From the NCBI RefSeq assembly GCF_000204015.1, contig NZ_GL883077.1, positions 231,657 to 295,656 of the forward strand: a stretch of DNA of 64,000 nucleotides, read 5' to 3'. The DNA is from Asticcacaulis biprosthecium C19 (GTDB taxonomy: Bacteria > Pseudomonadota > Alphaproteobacteria > Caulobacterales > Caulobacteraceae). Under the pieces are notes generated by a model, which saw only the letters and a program-made list of their open reading frames with translations, did not search any database and was not told where the DNA came from. The position numbers were made by a program, and so were the translations under genes. The stretch's first letter is position 1. Each line of letters begins with the position of its first letter. Positions 31,418 to 40,834 of the stretch are shown here, piece after piece.

Positions 31418-33021
31418 GCTCTTTCCTGACACCCTCCCGGGCCCTGCTGCCCGCCACCGCTCTGGCCGGGTTGATGACCCTGCTGGCCACCGGCGCCCAC
31501 GCTACGGGTGAGCCCAAGCCTTATAACAGCCTGAAGTCCGGCGGCGGAGGCGGCATGGCCGTCCAGACCCAGACCAGCCAGGCCCGGGTTCAGGTGTTGC
31601 GGCTGCCCAAGGGACGTTCGGCCGTGGTGGACCTGCCGACCGACGCTGCCGACGTCTTCGTCTCCAATCCCGCCGTCGCCGACGCCGTGCTGCGCACGCC
31701 GCGTCGTATCTTCGTTCTGGGTGTCGAAGGCGGACAAAGCGACGCCATCTTCTTCGATGCCCAGGGCCGCCAGATCCTGAACCTCTCGATCCGCGTCGAA
31801 GCCGCCACCGACGAACTGACCGACACCGTCCACCGCCTGTTCCCGACCAGCAAGGTCGAGGTCCAGTCGCTGAACGGCCGCGTCGTCCTGTCGGGACTGG
31901 CCCAGAACAACGCCCAGGCCGACCAGATCGCCCGCTTGGCCGCCAGCTATGTCACCAAGCCTGAAGACGTCATCAACCTGATGTCGATCGCCGGGAAGGA
32001 TCAGGTCACGCTGAAGGTCCGCGTCATCGAAGTTCAACGCTCGGCGATCAAGCAGTTGGGCCTGTCCTCGGACATCGTCTACAACAACGGCTCCCAGTCC
32101 TATTCCTATGGTCGCGGCAATACCTACGGCACCAACGGCACCAGCTATGGCGGCCGCGGCCTCTGCTACGGCCAGAACAATGTCGTCACGAACAACTTCA
32201 CCGACTCCAACAGCGTCACCGACCAGACCGCGGTTACGCTGGAAGACACACCTGTCGTCAACCGGACGCTGACCGCCACCATCGGCTCGGCCGTCAACAC
32301 CACCTGGCGGACCCTGACAGGTTCTTCCAACGCGACCTGTCTGCAGGCCTTTGAGCGGGTCGGGCTGATCCGCACCCTGGCCGAGCCCAACCTGACCGCC
32401 GTGTCGGGTGAAGCCGCCAAGTTCCTGGCCGGTGGCGAATTCCCCGTGCCCGTGGCCGAAGACGATGCCGGCCGCATCACCGTCGAGTTCAAGCCCTTCG
32501 GTGTCGGTCTCGGCTTTACGCCGGTCGTCCTGTCGGAAGGTCGCATTTCTATGAAGATCTCGACCGAGGTGTCCGAGATCACCAATGTCGGCGCCTTTAC
32601 CAGCAACGGCAGCAACCTGACCATTCCGGGCCTTTCGGTGCGCCGCGCCGAAACTACGGTCGAAATGCAGTCGGGCGGATCGCTGATGATCGCCGGCCTG
32701 CTGCAATCCAAGTACAAGCAGTCGATCGACAGCCTGCCGGGCATGACCTCGCTGCCGATCCTGGGCAGCCTGTTCCGGTCGCGTGACTTCCTGAACGAAG
32801 ACACAGAACTGGTGGTTATGGTCACGCCCTACATCGTCGACCCGGTCCATCCCGACCAGTTGCAAACGCCCGCCGACAATCTGGAATTCGCCGACGACAT
32901 GAGCACCGTCTTCATGGGCCGCCTGAATAAGGTCGTCGATGGTGACGCCGTTGCTGCCGGCGTCCCCGCCAGCGGACCTACAGGTCCCTATGTGGCCCCC
33001 ATCGGCTACGTGATTGAATAG
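31414..33021 (+). CDS. cpaC: Flp pilus secretin CpaC/RcpA
   Basis: This 535-residue outer-membrane secretin has a signal peptide (to about residue 30), a pilus N-terminal domain (VQVLRLPKGRSAVVDLPTDA), a BON-like module (about 120-180) and the secretin core with GLIRTLAEPNLTAVSGEAA and VEFKPFGVGLGFTPVVL. It ends with LPILGSLFRSRDF and a VVMVTPYIVDP strand. A Gly/Ser/Tyr/Asn-rich insert lies at about 222-250. It forms the pore for the Flp pilus. Confidence 0.96.
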   Translation: MSSFLTPSRALLPATALAGLMTLLATGAHATGEPKPYNSLKSGGGGGMAVQTQTSQARVQVLRLPKGRSAVVDLPTDAADVFVSNPAVADAVLRTPRRIFVLGVEGGQSDAIFFDAQGRQILNLSIRVEAATDELTDTVHRLFPTSKVEVQSLNGRVVLSGLAQNNAQADQIARLAASYVTKPEDVINLMSIAGKDQVTLKVRVIEVQRSAIKQLGLSSDIVYNNGSQSYSYGRGNTYGTNGTSYGGRGLCYGQNNVVTNNFTDSNSVTDQTAVTLEDTPVVNRTLTATIGSAVNTTWRTLTGSSNATCLQAFERVGLIRTLAEPNLTAVSGEAAKFLAGGEFPVPVAEDDAGRITVEFKPFGVGLGFTPVVLSEGRISMKISTEVSEITNVGAFTSNGSNLTIPGLSVRRAETTVEMQSGGSLMIAGLLQSKYKQSIDSLPGMTSLPILGSLFRSRDFLNEDTELVVMVTPYIVDPVHPDQLQTPADNLEFADDMSTVFMGRLNKVVDGDAVAAGVPASGPTGPYVAPIGYVIE

Positions 33022-33031
33022 GAAAGCGACC

Positions 33032-33718
33032 ATGACCCCGCGCTTCACATCCCGCTCTATGGCCCTGGTCGCCCTCTTGGCCGCCTCCGCCCTGACCGCG
33101 TGCGCCACCGGCAATCAGGCCCGCCTGGAGCCTGCACCGGCGGTAACGCCGACCGCCCAGTTCGCCCTGACCGCCGAATCACGCGTCGAGCCCATTCATC
33201 TGCGCATCAACCCGACCGGCATTTCGGCCAACCAGGCGCGCGCCCTCGACCAGGTCGCCTCCCAGGCCGCCTGGACCGCCGGTCAGCCGGTCGACGTCCA
33301 GATCATCACCAGCCCCGACCCGGCCTCCATGGCGGCGGGCAACGCCATTGCCGGCTATCTGGCCGGCCGCGACGTTTCGCGCGACGCCGTCAGCCAATTC
33401 AGCGTGCAAAGCCAGCCTGTTGAGATCGTAACCGTCAACGTCGTCAGCTATCGCGCCTCCGTCCCCGGCTGCGGTCAGACGTGGGAAAACCTGGCGGCGA
33501 CGCGCAAGAATACGCCCCATGCCAATTTCGGCTGCGCCATCACGGCGAACCTCGCCGCTCAGGTGGCCGATCCGCGCGACCTGGTCGACCCGGCGACGGC
33601 CACCCCCAGCGACGCCGGCCGCAAGTCGGTGGTCCTCGATAAATACCGCAGAGGTGAAGTGACCTCGGCGGCCAAGGACGAGCAAAGCACCGGCGCCATT
33701 TCGCAGGCGATTAAGTAA
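33032..33718 (+). CDS. cpaD: Flp pilus lipoprotein CpaD
   Basis: This 228-residue protein starts at ATG 33032 behind AGGAAAG. A lipobox LTAC at about residues 21-24 predicts a lipoprotein. The body contains RVEPIHLRINPTGISANQAR and NFGCAITANLAAQVADPRDL, signatures of the CpaD family. CpaD/TadB-associated lipoproteins help localise or stabilise the secretin. It is embedded in the cpa operon with an 11-base gap from cpaC. Confidence 0.92.
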   Translation: MTPRFTSRSMALVALLAASALTACATGNQARLEPAPAVTPTAQFALTAESRVEPIHLRINPTGISANQARALDQVASQAAWTAGQPVDVQIITSPDPASMAAGNAIAGYLAGRDVSRDAVSQFSVQSQPVEIVTVNVVSYRASVPGCGQTWENLAATRKNTPHANFGCAITANLAAQVADPRDLVDPATATPSDAGRKSVVLDKYRRGEVTSAAKDEQSTGAISQAIK

Positions 33719-33763
33719 TTCGGCACATAATCGGCCAAGAATCGGAACTTTAGAGAGACGACC

Positions 33764-35263
33764 ATGCCCCAGGCGAAACATTCCGATCCGTTCGACAATC
33801 TCGACGATCTCGACGACGAGTTCGTAGATTTCCGCGCCAAGCTGGACGCGGCGGACGAATTCGAACTGGACCAGCCGGCAGCCTACGCGCCGGACGCGGA
33901 TCCGTTTGCCGATGATTATTCGCCGCAGGAGAGCGGCCCGGTCCGGCAACAGGCCCTGGCCCAGCCCCCGTCTCTGGCCAAGCGCGACCTTGGTCTGCGG
34001 GAAACGCTGGCGGCGGGCGCGAGCCTTGGTGGCGGTTTGGGTGACGATGATATCGGCGCCATCTCGATCCCGCGTATCAACATCCACTTCTTCCCGGATT
34101 CAGAAGCCTCGCTGCAGGCCTGCGACACAGCCGCCCTCGACCGCCGCATGAGCCGCGCCCAGTGCACCGTCAAGCGCGGCGGCATCTTCGAAGCCATGGA
34201 CACCTATCGCCATGAGCCGACCCCGTCCCTGATCGTCGTCGAAAGCGGCGCCCGCGGCCGCGACCTGCTGGACCAGTTGGGCCAGCTGGCTGAGGTCTGC
34301 GATGGCAACACCAAGGTCGTCGTCGTCGGCGCCCACAACGACATCTCGCTGTACCGCGAACTGATCCGCCAGGGCGTATCGGAATACGTCGTCTCCCCGC
34401 TGCAACCGCTGTCGCTGATCAAGACCATTGCCGGTCTGTTCAACGACCCGGAGACCCCCTTTGTCGGCCGCACCATCGCCTTTGTCGGCGCCCGTGGCGG
34501 CGCCGGATCGTCGTCGATCGCGCACAACTTCGCCTTCAACCTGTCGGAGTCGATGTCGTCCAATACGGTCATCGTCGACTACGACCTACCCTTCGGTACG
34601 GCTGGCCTGGACTTCAACCAGGATCCGCCCCACGGCCTGGCCGACGCGCTCAACGAGCCCGACCGCCTCGACTCGGTATTGTTGGACCGCATGCTGACCA
34701 AGTGCACGGAACGCCTGTCGCTGTTCTCGTCGCCGGCGGCCCTCGACCAGGACTACACCGCCGATCCGGACGCCTTCGACGAGGTGACCCGCAAAATCCG
34801 TTCGGCCGCGCCGTTTATCGTCATGGACCTGCCGCACGTCTGGACACCGTGGCTGCGCCAAAATCTCGTCGCCGCCGACGACGTCGTTATCGTCGCCACG
34901 CCGGACCTGGCCAGCTTACGCAACGCCAAGAACATCATCGACCTGCTGAAGCACAGCCGGCCGAACGATACCCCGCCGCGTCTGGTATTGAACCAGATGG
35001 AAACCCCGGGCCGTCCCGAAATCCCGGTCAAGGACTTCACCGCCGCCCTGGGCATCGAGCCTTCCGCCCTCATCCCGTTCGACGCCAAGCTGTTCGGCAG
35101 CGCGGCCAATAACGGCCAGATGATTGCCGAGGTCGGACCGACGTCCAAGGCCGCCGAGGCCTTGGGTCACCTGACTGCCGCCATCACCGGGCGCACCCCG
35201 GAGCCGACCAAGGCCAAGAAGGCCAGCTCTTCGTCTTTCCTGAGCAACCTCTTCAAAAAGTGA
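33764..35263 (+). CDS. cpaE: Flp pilus localisation ATPase CpaE/TadZ
   Basis: This 499-residue protein has an acidic N-terminal extension (about 1-95), a receiver-like domain (about 100-220, PSLIVVESGARGRDLLDQL) and a MinD/ParA-like ATPase domain (about 225-480). Its deviant Walker A reads GARGGAGSSSIAHN, keeping the glycines but with Arg at the signature Lys position; this is seen in other CpaE proteins. In Caulobacter, CpaE sets the polar position of the pilus machine. Confidence 0.94.
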   Translation: MPQAKHSDPFDNLDDLDDEFVDFRAKLDAADEFELDQPAAYAPDADPFADDYSPQESGPVRQQALAQPPSLAKRDLGLRETLAAGASLGGGLGDDDIGAISIPRINIHFFPDSEASLQACDTAALDRRMSRAQCTVKRGGIFEAMDTYRHEPTPSLIVVESGARGRDLLDQLGQLAEVCDGNTKVVVVGAHNDISLYRELIRQGVSEYVVSPLQPLSLIKTIAGLFNDPETPFVGRTIAFVGARGGAGSSSIAHNFAFNLSESMSSNTVIVDYDLPFGTAGLDFNQDPPHGLADALNEPDRLDSVLLDRMLTKCTERLSLFSSPAALDQDYTADPDAFDEVTRKIRSAAPFIVMDLPHVWTPWLRQNLVAADDVVIVATPDLASLRNAKNIIDLLKHSRPNDTPPRLVLNQMETPGRPEIPVKDFTAALGIEPSALIPFDAKLFGSAANNGQMIAEVGPTSKAAEALGHLTAAITGRTPEPTKAKKASSSSFLSNLFKK

Positions 35264-35273
35264 GCCGCCTCAC

Positions 35274-36908
35274 GTGTTTGGTAAACGTCCGACAGATGGG
35301 GGAGCAGCCCCCGCAGGCGCCGGCCGCACAGGCTTTGGCGGCGCCCCGAAGGGAGCACCAGCCGCACCTGCGTCCGGTGAAGCGCGTCCTCAGGCCTTAA
35401 GCAAAGTCAATGGCGCGCCGCCACCCGCCGCAGCCACATCGGACATCGCCACCCGTCCGCAGCAAGCCGATGCCCGTCCGCGTAAGGAAGCGCCGGCCGG
35501 CGGCGGCATGCCCATGCCCGAACTGTCCCAGGAAAAGCGCGTCGACAAGAACACCGCTGCCGCCAAATCCAAGCTGGCCGCCGGTCTGGATCAGATGCAC
35601 AAGGCGCAGGTGGTCACCGAGATCGTTCGTGAGCAGTCGGACTATTACCACGCCACCAAGACGGCGATATTCAACGCCCTGCTCAACACCATCGACCTGA
35701 GCCAGCTGGCCCAGCTTGACCACAAGGCAGCGTCCGAGGAAATCCGCGACATCGTCGCCGAACTGGTGGCGATCAAGAACGTCTCCATGTCGGTGGCGGA
35801 ACAGGACAACCTGGTCCAGGACATCATCAATGACGTCCTCGGCTACGGCCCGCTGGAGCCCCTGCTGGCGCGCGACGACATCGCCGATATCATGGTCAAC
35901 GGCGCCCAGCGCGTCTTCATCGAAGTCAACGGCAAGGTCCAGCTGACCAATGTCCGTTTCCGCGACAATCAGCAGCTGATGAACATCTGTCAGCGCATCG
36001 TGTCGCAGGTCGGCCGTCGCGTCGACGAAAGTTCACCGATCTGCGACGCCCGCCTCCCCGACGGTTCCCGCGTCAACGTCATCGCCCCGCCCCTGGCTCT
36101 GGACGGTCCCACCCTGACCATCCGGAAGTTCAAGAAGGACAAGCTGACCATGCGCAACCTGGTGGAGTTCAACTCCATCAGTCCCGAAGGCGCCCGCGTC
36201 CTGGGCGTTATCGGCGCCTCGCGTTGTAACGTCCTGATCTCCGGCGGTACCGGCTCGGGCAAGACGACCCTGCTCAATACCATGACGGCCTTCATCGATC
36301 CGACCGAACGCGTCGTGACCTGCGAAGACGCCGCCGAACTGCAGTTGCAACAGCCGCACGTGGTGCGCCTGGAAACCCGGCCGCCGAACCTGGAAGGCCA
36401 GGGCACGATCACCATGCGCGACTTGGTCAAGAACTGTCTGCGGATGCGTCCCGAACGTATAATCGTCGGCGAAGTCCGCGGACCGGAAGCCTTCGACCTG
36501 TTGCAGGCGATGAACACCGGCCACGACGGTTCGATGGGCACGCTGCACGCCAACAGTCCGCGGGAAGCCGTTTCGCGTCTGGAATCGATGATCACCATGG
36601 GGGGCTACGGTCTGCCGTCGCGGACCATTCGCGAAATGATCGTCGGCTCCATCGACCTGATCATTCAGGCTGCCCGTCTGCGCGATGGTTCGCGCCGCAT
36701 CACCCACATCACCGAGGTCCTGGGCCTGGAAGGCGATGTCATCGTCACCCAGGATCTGTTCCTCTATGAGATCGAAGGCGAGGACAAGCAGGGCAAGATT
36801 ATCGGCCGTCACCGCTCCACCGGCATCGGCCGGCCACGATTCTGGGACCGGGCGAAATATTACGGACTCGAGCGCGAGCTCGCTGAAGCGCTGGACGCTT
36901 CGGAATAG
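35274..36908 (+). CDS. cpaF: Flp pilus assembly ATPase CpaF/TadA
   Basis: This 544-residue secretion ATPase starts at GTG. A low-complexity N-terminal 85 residues precede the family core: YGPLEPLLARDDIADIMVNG, Walker A ISGGTGSGKTTLLN, the Asp box ERVVTCEDAAELQL, Walker B RPERIIVGEVRGPEAFDLL, and MGTLHANSPREAVSRLE. It powers both assembly and retraction in known Tad systems. Ten bases separate it from both cpaE and tadB. Confidence 0.97.
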   Translation: MFGKRPTDGGAAPAGAGRTGFGGAPKGAPAAPASGEARPQALSKVNGAPPPAAATSDIATRPQQADARPRKEAPAGGGMPMPELSQEKRVDKNTAAAKSKLAAGLDQMHKAQVVTEIVREQSDYYHATKTAIFNALLNTIDLSQLAQLDHKAASEEIRDIVAELVAIKNVSMSVAEQDNLVQDIINDVLGYGPLEPLLARDDIADIMVNGAQRVFIEVNGKVQLTNVRFRDNQQLMNICQRIVSQVGRRVDESSPICDARLPDGSRVNVIAPPLALDGPTLTIRKFKKDKLTMRNLVEFNSISPEGARVLGVIGASRCNVLISGGTGSGKTTLLNTMTAFIDPTERVVTCEDAAELQLQQPHVVRLETRPPNLEGQGTITMRDLVKNCLRMRPERIIVGEVRGPEAFDLLQAMNTGHDGSMGTLHANSPREAVSRLESMITMGGYGLPSRTIREMIVGSIDLIIQAARLRDGSRRITHITEVLGLEGDVIVTQDLFLYEIEGEDKQGKIIGRHRSTGIGRPRFWDRAKYYGLERELAEALDASE

Positions 36909-36917
36909 GTTGAACCC

Positions 36918-37931
36918 ATGTTGATGACGCTCCTCATTGCCTTTCTCGGCTTCGTGGTTATCGCGAGCGTCGGCTTTGCCTTTATCGGCGGCGGCGGTGG
37001 TGGTAACAGTGGCGGCGGCGCGGCCCTGACCAAACGCACCCAGACCATTGGGCTGGGCACCAATATGCGCGGTAAGCGCGGCGGCAAGTCCGCCGCCAAG
37101 TCGCCGGAAGAGCGCCGCAAACAGATCACCGAACAGCTCAAGGAAGCCGAAAAGCGGGAACGCAAGGCGCGCTTGACCCTGCGTTCGCGTATGCTGCATG
37201 CTGGCCTGACACCGAACGTCACCCAGTTCTGGATCATCACGGCCGTCCTTGGCGTGGTTGCCTTCGTCGTGCCCCTGGTCCTGCTGGGCAAGATGGACTT
37301 CATGTTGCGTCTGCTGGTGGCGCTCGGCGCGGGCTTCGCCCTTTCCTACGGCGCCCCGCGGTGGGTCCTGGGCATGATGGCGACCGGCCGCCTCAAGAAG
37401 TTCACCGAAGAATTCCCCAATGCGATGGACATCCTGGTCCGCGGCATCAAGTCCGGCCTGCCCGTGCACGACGGTCTGAAAATCATCTCCAAGGAAAGCC
37501 CGGCGCCACTGGGCCCCGAATTTCTGCGCCTGGTCGAAAACGTCGGCGTCGGCATGTCGGTCGAAGGCGCTTTGGAAAAGATGTCCGAGCGCATCCCCTC
37601 GCCCGAACTGCGCTTCTTCACCATTGTCATCGCCATCCAGGCCAAGACCGGCGGCAACCTGGCCGAGGCCCTGAACAACCTGTCGACCGTTCTGCGCGCC
37701 CGCAAGATGATGCGCGAAAAGATCAAGGCGCTGTCATCGGAAGCCATTGCATCGGCCTCGATCATCGGCGTCTTGCCCCCTGGCGTCGGCGTCATGATTT
37801 CGTTGACCCGGCCGGAATATATCGGCGGCATGTTCACCGATCCGCGCGGCCAGATCATGCTGCTGGGCGGCGCGATATGGATGGCGCTGGGCATCTTCAT
37901 GATGCGCAAAATGATCAACTTCAAATTCTGA
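36918..37931 (+). CDS. tadB: Flp pilus inner-membrane platform protein TadB/CpaG
   Basis: This 337-residue protein has an N-terminal membrane segment, a Gly-rich stretch (IGGGGGGNSGGGAAL, about 24-38), a basic cytoplasmic region, and a T2SS-F domain (about 165-300, with FPNAMDILVRGIKSGLPVHD and FFTIVIAIQAKTGGNLAEAL). Two further membrane segments close the protein. TadB and TadC form the platform that couples the CpaF ATPase to pilin. Confidence 0.94.
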   Translation: MLMTLLIAFLGFVVIASVGFAFIGGGGGGNSGGGAALTKRTQTIGLGTNMRGKRGGKSAAKSPEERRKQITEQLKEAEKRERKARLTLRSRMLHAGLTPNVTQFWIITAVLGVVAFVVPLVLLGKMDFMLRLLVALGAGFALSYGAPRWVLGMMATGRLKKFTEEFPNAMDILVRGIKSGLPVHDGLKIISKESPAPLGPEFLRLVENVGVGMSVEGALEKMSERIPSPELRFFTIVIAIQAKTGGNLAEALNNLSTVLRARKMMREKIKALSSEAIASASIIGVLPPGVGVMISLTRPEYIGGMFTDPRGQIMLLGGAIWMALGIFMMRKMINFKF

Positions 37932-37946
37932 CGGGGAGGCCTTTCC

Positions 37947-38978
37947 ATGACCGAATTCGCTTCCACCATCATGAACCCATCGAACCTGATCGCCATTGCG
38001 GTGGCGGTTCTGGTGTTCTTCACCGTGATCACGCTCGGCAAGAGCATGACCTCGGGCGAGCAGCTCGACAAGCGCCTCAAGGCCGTCGCCCAGCGCCGCG
38101 AAGAGCTGCGCCGCCAGTCGCGGCAGCAGATCGTCAAGGAACAGTCCGGTGGCCTGCGCCACAAGGACGACGGCATGGCGCGCGGCTTCGTCGACAAGTT
38201 CAACCTGCGCAAGCTGCTCGAAGACCCGAAGGTGGCCGAAAACCTGGCCATGGCCGGTTTCCGCGGCCCCAAGCCGATCTCGACCTTCTACTTCTTCCGC
38301 TTCCTGATGCCGTTCGTGCTGGGCGCGCTGGCGACCTTCTACATCTTCGTGGTCAACGACTTCGGCCAGAAGATGAACATGAAGATCCTGATCTGCGTGG
38401 CCATGTTCGTTGCCGGCTACTACGCGCCGAACATCTACATCTCGAACACGGCCTCCAAGCGTCGCCAGTCGATCGTCGCCGCTTTCCCGGATGCGCTGGA
38501 CCTGCTGCTGATCTGCGTTGAAGCGGGCATGTCCATCGAGACCGCGCTTCACAAGGTGTCGCAGGAAATCGGTGGCACCTCGATCCCGCTGGCCGAAGAA
38601 ATGTCGCTGCTGGTGGCGGAACTGTCCTACCTGCCCGAACGACGGCAGGCCTATGAGGGCTTTTCCAAACGCACCAGCCACCCCGGCATCAAGTCGGTCT
38701 GTACGGCGATGATCCAGGCGGAAAAGTACGGTACGCCGCTGGGGACCGCCCTGCGTGTCATGGCCAAGGAAAACCGGGAATTGCGCCTGTCGGCGGCGGA
38801 AAAGAAAGCAGCGGCCCTGCCGGCACAGCTGACCGTGCCGATGATCGTCTTTTTCCTGCCGGTGCTGTTCGTGGTCATTCTGGGTCCGGCGGCGCTGAAG
38901 GTCATCGACCTGCAATCGGCCAACGCCAAGGGCGGCGAAGAAGCCGCGCAAAAGGAAGCCGGGAAAGGCGATATTTAA
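37947..38978 (+). CDS. tadC: Flp pilus inner-membrane platform protein TadC/CpaH
   Basis: This 343-residue membrane protein has a T2SS-F domain at about 170-310 (FPDALDLLLICVEAGMSIET and FSKRTSHPGIKSVCTAMIQ) and membrane segments at both ends (about 14-32, 110-150, 290-315). It is the last gene of the operon. Its TAA stop is also the first three bases of a perfect palindrome (38976-39006). Confidence 0.94.
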   Translation: MTEFASTIMNPSNLIAIAVAVLVFFTVITLGKSMTSGEQLDKRLKAVAQRREELRRQSRQQIVKEQSGGLRHKDDGMARGFVDKFNLRKLLEDPKVAENLAMAGFRGPKPISTFYFFRFLMPFVLGALATFYIFVVNDFGQKMNMKILICVAMFVAGYYAPNIYISNTASKRRQSIVAAFPDALDLLLICVEAGMSIETALHKVSQEIGGTSIPLAEEMSLLVAELSYLPERRQAYEGFSKRTSHPGIKSVCTAMIQAEKYGTPLGTALRVMAKENRELRLSAAEKKAAALPAQLTVPMIVFFLPVLFVVILGPAALKVIDLQSANAKGGEEAAQKEAGKGDI

Positions 38979-39006
38979 GGCCAGGGGCCTCGGGCCCCTG
39001 GCCTTA
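38976..39006. repeat. Family C palindromic end, solo copy, acting as terminator of the cpa operon
   Basis: TAAGGCCAGGGGCC (38976-38989) pairs perfectly with GGCCCCTGGCCTTA (38993-39006) around a 3-base loop. The TAA is the tadC stop codon. The sequence matches the terminal palindromes of the two full family C copies at 42086 and 47748. There is no U-tract, so if it terminates it does so by an atypical mechanism. Confidence 0.75.
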
Positions 39007-39013
39007 AGTCTTC

Positions 39014-39442
39014 CTACTCCGGGCTCCAATTGATGACATGGTAAACTGCGGGTTTATCCCCGACGTTGCGTAGCGCATGCGGGCTGTTCGACGCGTTGAA
39101 CACGATCGAGCCCGCCCCTATCCGCACCCATTTGCCGTCGGACAGCACTTCGACCGTGCCCTCCTTGATGATAACCAGTTCCTCATTCACATGTGTATGC
39201 GGCGCATGAGAGCTAAGCCCCGGATTGAGCGTGGTGATATGCATCTCCAGTTCATCCAGAGTGGCCGTCGGTTGCCGCACGACATGGCGGTACGCGCCCA
39301 CATCGGTCGCCTTGGCTTCGATCGTCTCCCAGTTATAGACCGCGGGGCCGAGTATCGCCTTGTCGGCATGGGCGAACCCGACCGCCCCCAGGGTCAAAAC
39401 CACCGCACCTGCCGCTATGCAGATATCGCGCTTGGTGATCAT
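39014..39442 (-). CDS. Exported cupin-domain protein
   Basis: This 142-residue protein is counted from MITKRDICIAAGAVV, which gives a signal peptide ending near GFAHA (about residue 26). The cupin barrel has the HTHVNEELVIIKEG motif 1 (two His and one Glu metal ligands) and the motif 2 segment NSPHALRNVGDKPAVYHV. The activity is unknown. It follows a Gfo/Idh/MocA-type oxidoreductase gene by 8 bases on the same strand, so it probably works with it, perhaps on a sugar derivative. Confidence 0.85.
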   Translation of the reverse strand: MITKRDICIAAGAVVLTLGAVGFAHADKAILGPAVYNWETIEAKATDVGAYRHVVRQPTATLDELEMHITTLNPGLSSHAPHTHVNEELVIIKEGTVEVLSDGKWVRIGAGSIVFNASNSPHALRNVGDKPAVYHVINWSPE

Positions 39443-39450
39443 GGCCGGCC

Positions 39451-40815
39451 TCAGATCGTGTAGGGCGCGCGCATCGGGCGCGACAGCATGGCATTGGCTT
39501 CGTCGTCGTTCTTGAAGCGCTCCAGCACCGGATCCCAATGGACCTTGCGCTTCAGCATCATGGCGATGTCATGCACCAGGCAGGTCGAACAGCCGCGATG
39601 ACCCAGTTCGGCCGGTGAGATCGGCGCGTCGCGGCTGAGGATGCAGTCCAGCCAGTTGCCGTGCTGTTCATCGGCCTTGTACAGATGGATCTCGTTCGGC
39701 CCGATCACCGAGGTCAGGATCTTCGGATCGGAGGCCGCCAGTTTGGGTGACGGCGCCGATTTCGGATCGCTGGCCGTCGCCGCCGACTCACCGCGCGACA
39801 CGAACAACCATCCCTTGGTCCCGATATATTTGATGCCGTTGGGATAATCGCCCGACACGCTCATGCGCATGCCATTGGCATAGAGGGCTTCGGTGCGGAA
39901 CTTGCCATGGACGTCCCACAGGCCGGCCTGCGGGTACTCGACATGGTCGCACCACACCTCGACCGGACCGGTATGTTCGGTATCCATGCCCCAATGGGCG
40001 CTGTCGATATGGTGCGAACCCCAGCCGGTGATCATGCCGGCGCCGAACTGACGCAGACGCAGCCAGCCCGGCCGGTCGTAACCGACCCGCGGATGGACGC
40101 GGTCCAGCGTGTAGGGCACATAGGGCGTCGAGCCCAGCCAGGCATCATAGTTGAAACCTTCCGGAACCGGCATGGGCGTCGGATTACCGCCGGCCGGGTC
40201 GCCCGGCAGACCGACCTCGACCCGCTGGAGGTCGCCGATGCGACCGTTGCGGACCAGTTCGGCGGCGGTACGGAACTGCGGCATGTTGGTGCGTTGCTGG
40301 CTGCCGATCTGCAGGATGCGGCCCGAAGCCAGGACAGCATTGCTCAATGCGCGGCCTTCGGCGACGGTCAGCGACGCCGGCTTTTGCAGGTAGACGTCCT
40401 TGCCGGCACGAACCGCGTGGATCGCCTGGATGGCGTGCCAGTGATCCGGCGTCGAGATGATGACGGCATCGATGTCCTTATTGGCCAGGACCTCGTGATA
40501 GTCGGTATAGATCTTCACGCCGTCATAGGACTTGCCGGTCTTCTTGGTGTAAAAGTCGTTGACCAGAACCTTAGCCTCTTCGGCGCGGTGAGGGTCGACG
40601 TCGCAAACGGCGGTGATCAGGGCGCGGTCATATTGCATAACGCCGGGCATATCGTGGCCGCGCGAAATGCGGCCCGTGCCGATGGCGGCGACGTTGATGC
40701 GCTTCGACGGGGCATATTGTCCGAACACGGACGATGGTAGAATGGCGGGGAAGCCTGCGGCCACGGCGGTCGCCAGCCCGGCCTTCAAGAACCCGCGTTT
40801 GGAAAGCTTAGCCAT
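39451..40815 (-). CDS. Gfo/Idh/MocA-family oxidoreductase, exported
   Basis: This 454-residue protein is counted from MAKLSKRGFLKAG with a strong AAGGAGAAG site. The N-terminus is Tat-like, but with KR in place of the RR pair. The Rossmann part starts RINVAAIGTGRISRGHDMPG, with the family EKP-equivalent in DVYLQKPASLTVAEG and an H-x-x-H-like GWGSHHIDSAHWGMD. Late cysteines (GHRGCSTCLVHDIAMM) are typical of the secreted branch. Such enzymes oxidise or rearrange sugars with NAD(P). It is co-transcribed with the neighbouring paralogue and a cupin. Confidence 0.88.
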   Translation of the reverse strand: MAKLSKRGFLKAGLATAVAAGFPAILPSSVFGQYAPSKRINVAAIGTGRISRGHDMPGVMQYDRALITAVCDVDPHRAEEAKVLVNDFYTKKTGKSYDGVKIYTDYHEVLANKDIDAVIISTPDHWHAIQAIHAVRAGKDVYLQKPASLTVAEGRALSNAVLASGRILQIGSQQRTNMPQFRTAAELVRNGRIGDLQRVEVGLPGDPAGGNPTPMPVPEGFNYDAWLGSTPYVPYTLDRVHPRVGYDRPGWLRLRQFGAGMITGWGSHHIDSAHWGMDTEHTGPVEVWCDHVEYPQAGLWDVHGKFRTEALYANGMRMSVSGDYPNGIKYIGTKGWLFVSRGESAATASDPKSAPSPKLAASDPKILTSVIGPNEIHLYKADEQHGNWLDCILSRDAPISPAELGHRGCSTCLVHDIAMMLKRKVHWDPVLERFKNDDEANAMLSRPMRAPYTI

Positions 40816-40834
40816 GCGCTTCTTCTCCTTGTTT

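Noticed and set aside
31375-33114. 579-residue open frame opposite cpaC
   Set aside because: It is antisense to a well-supported secretin and Gly/Asp/Arg-biased, as expected for a shadow frame.
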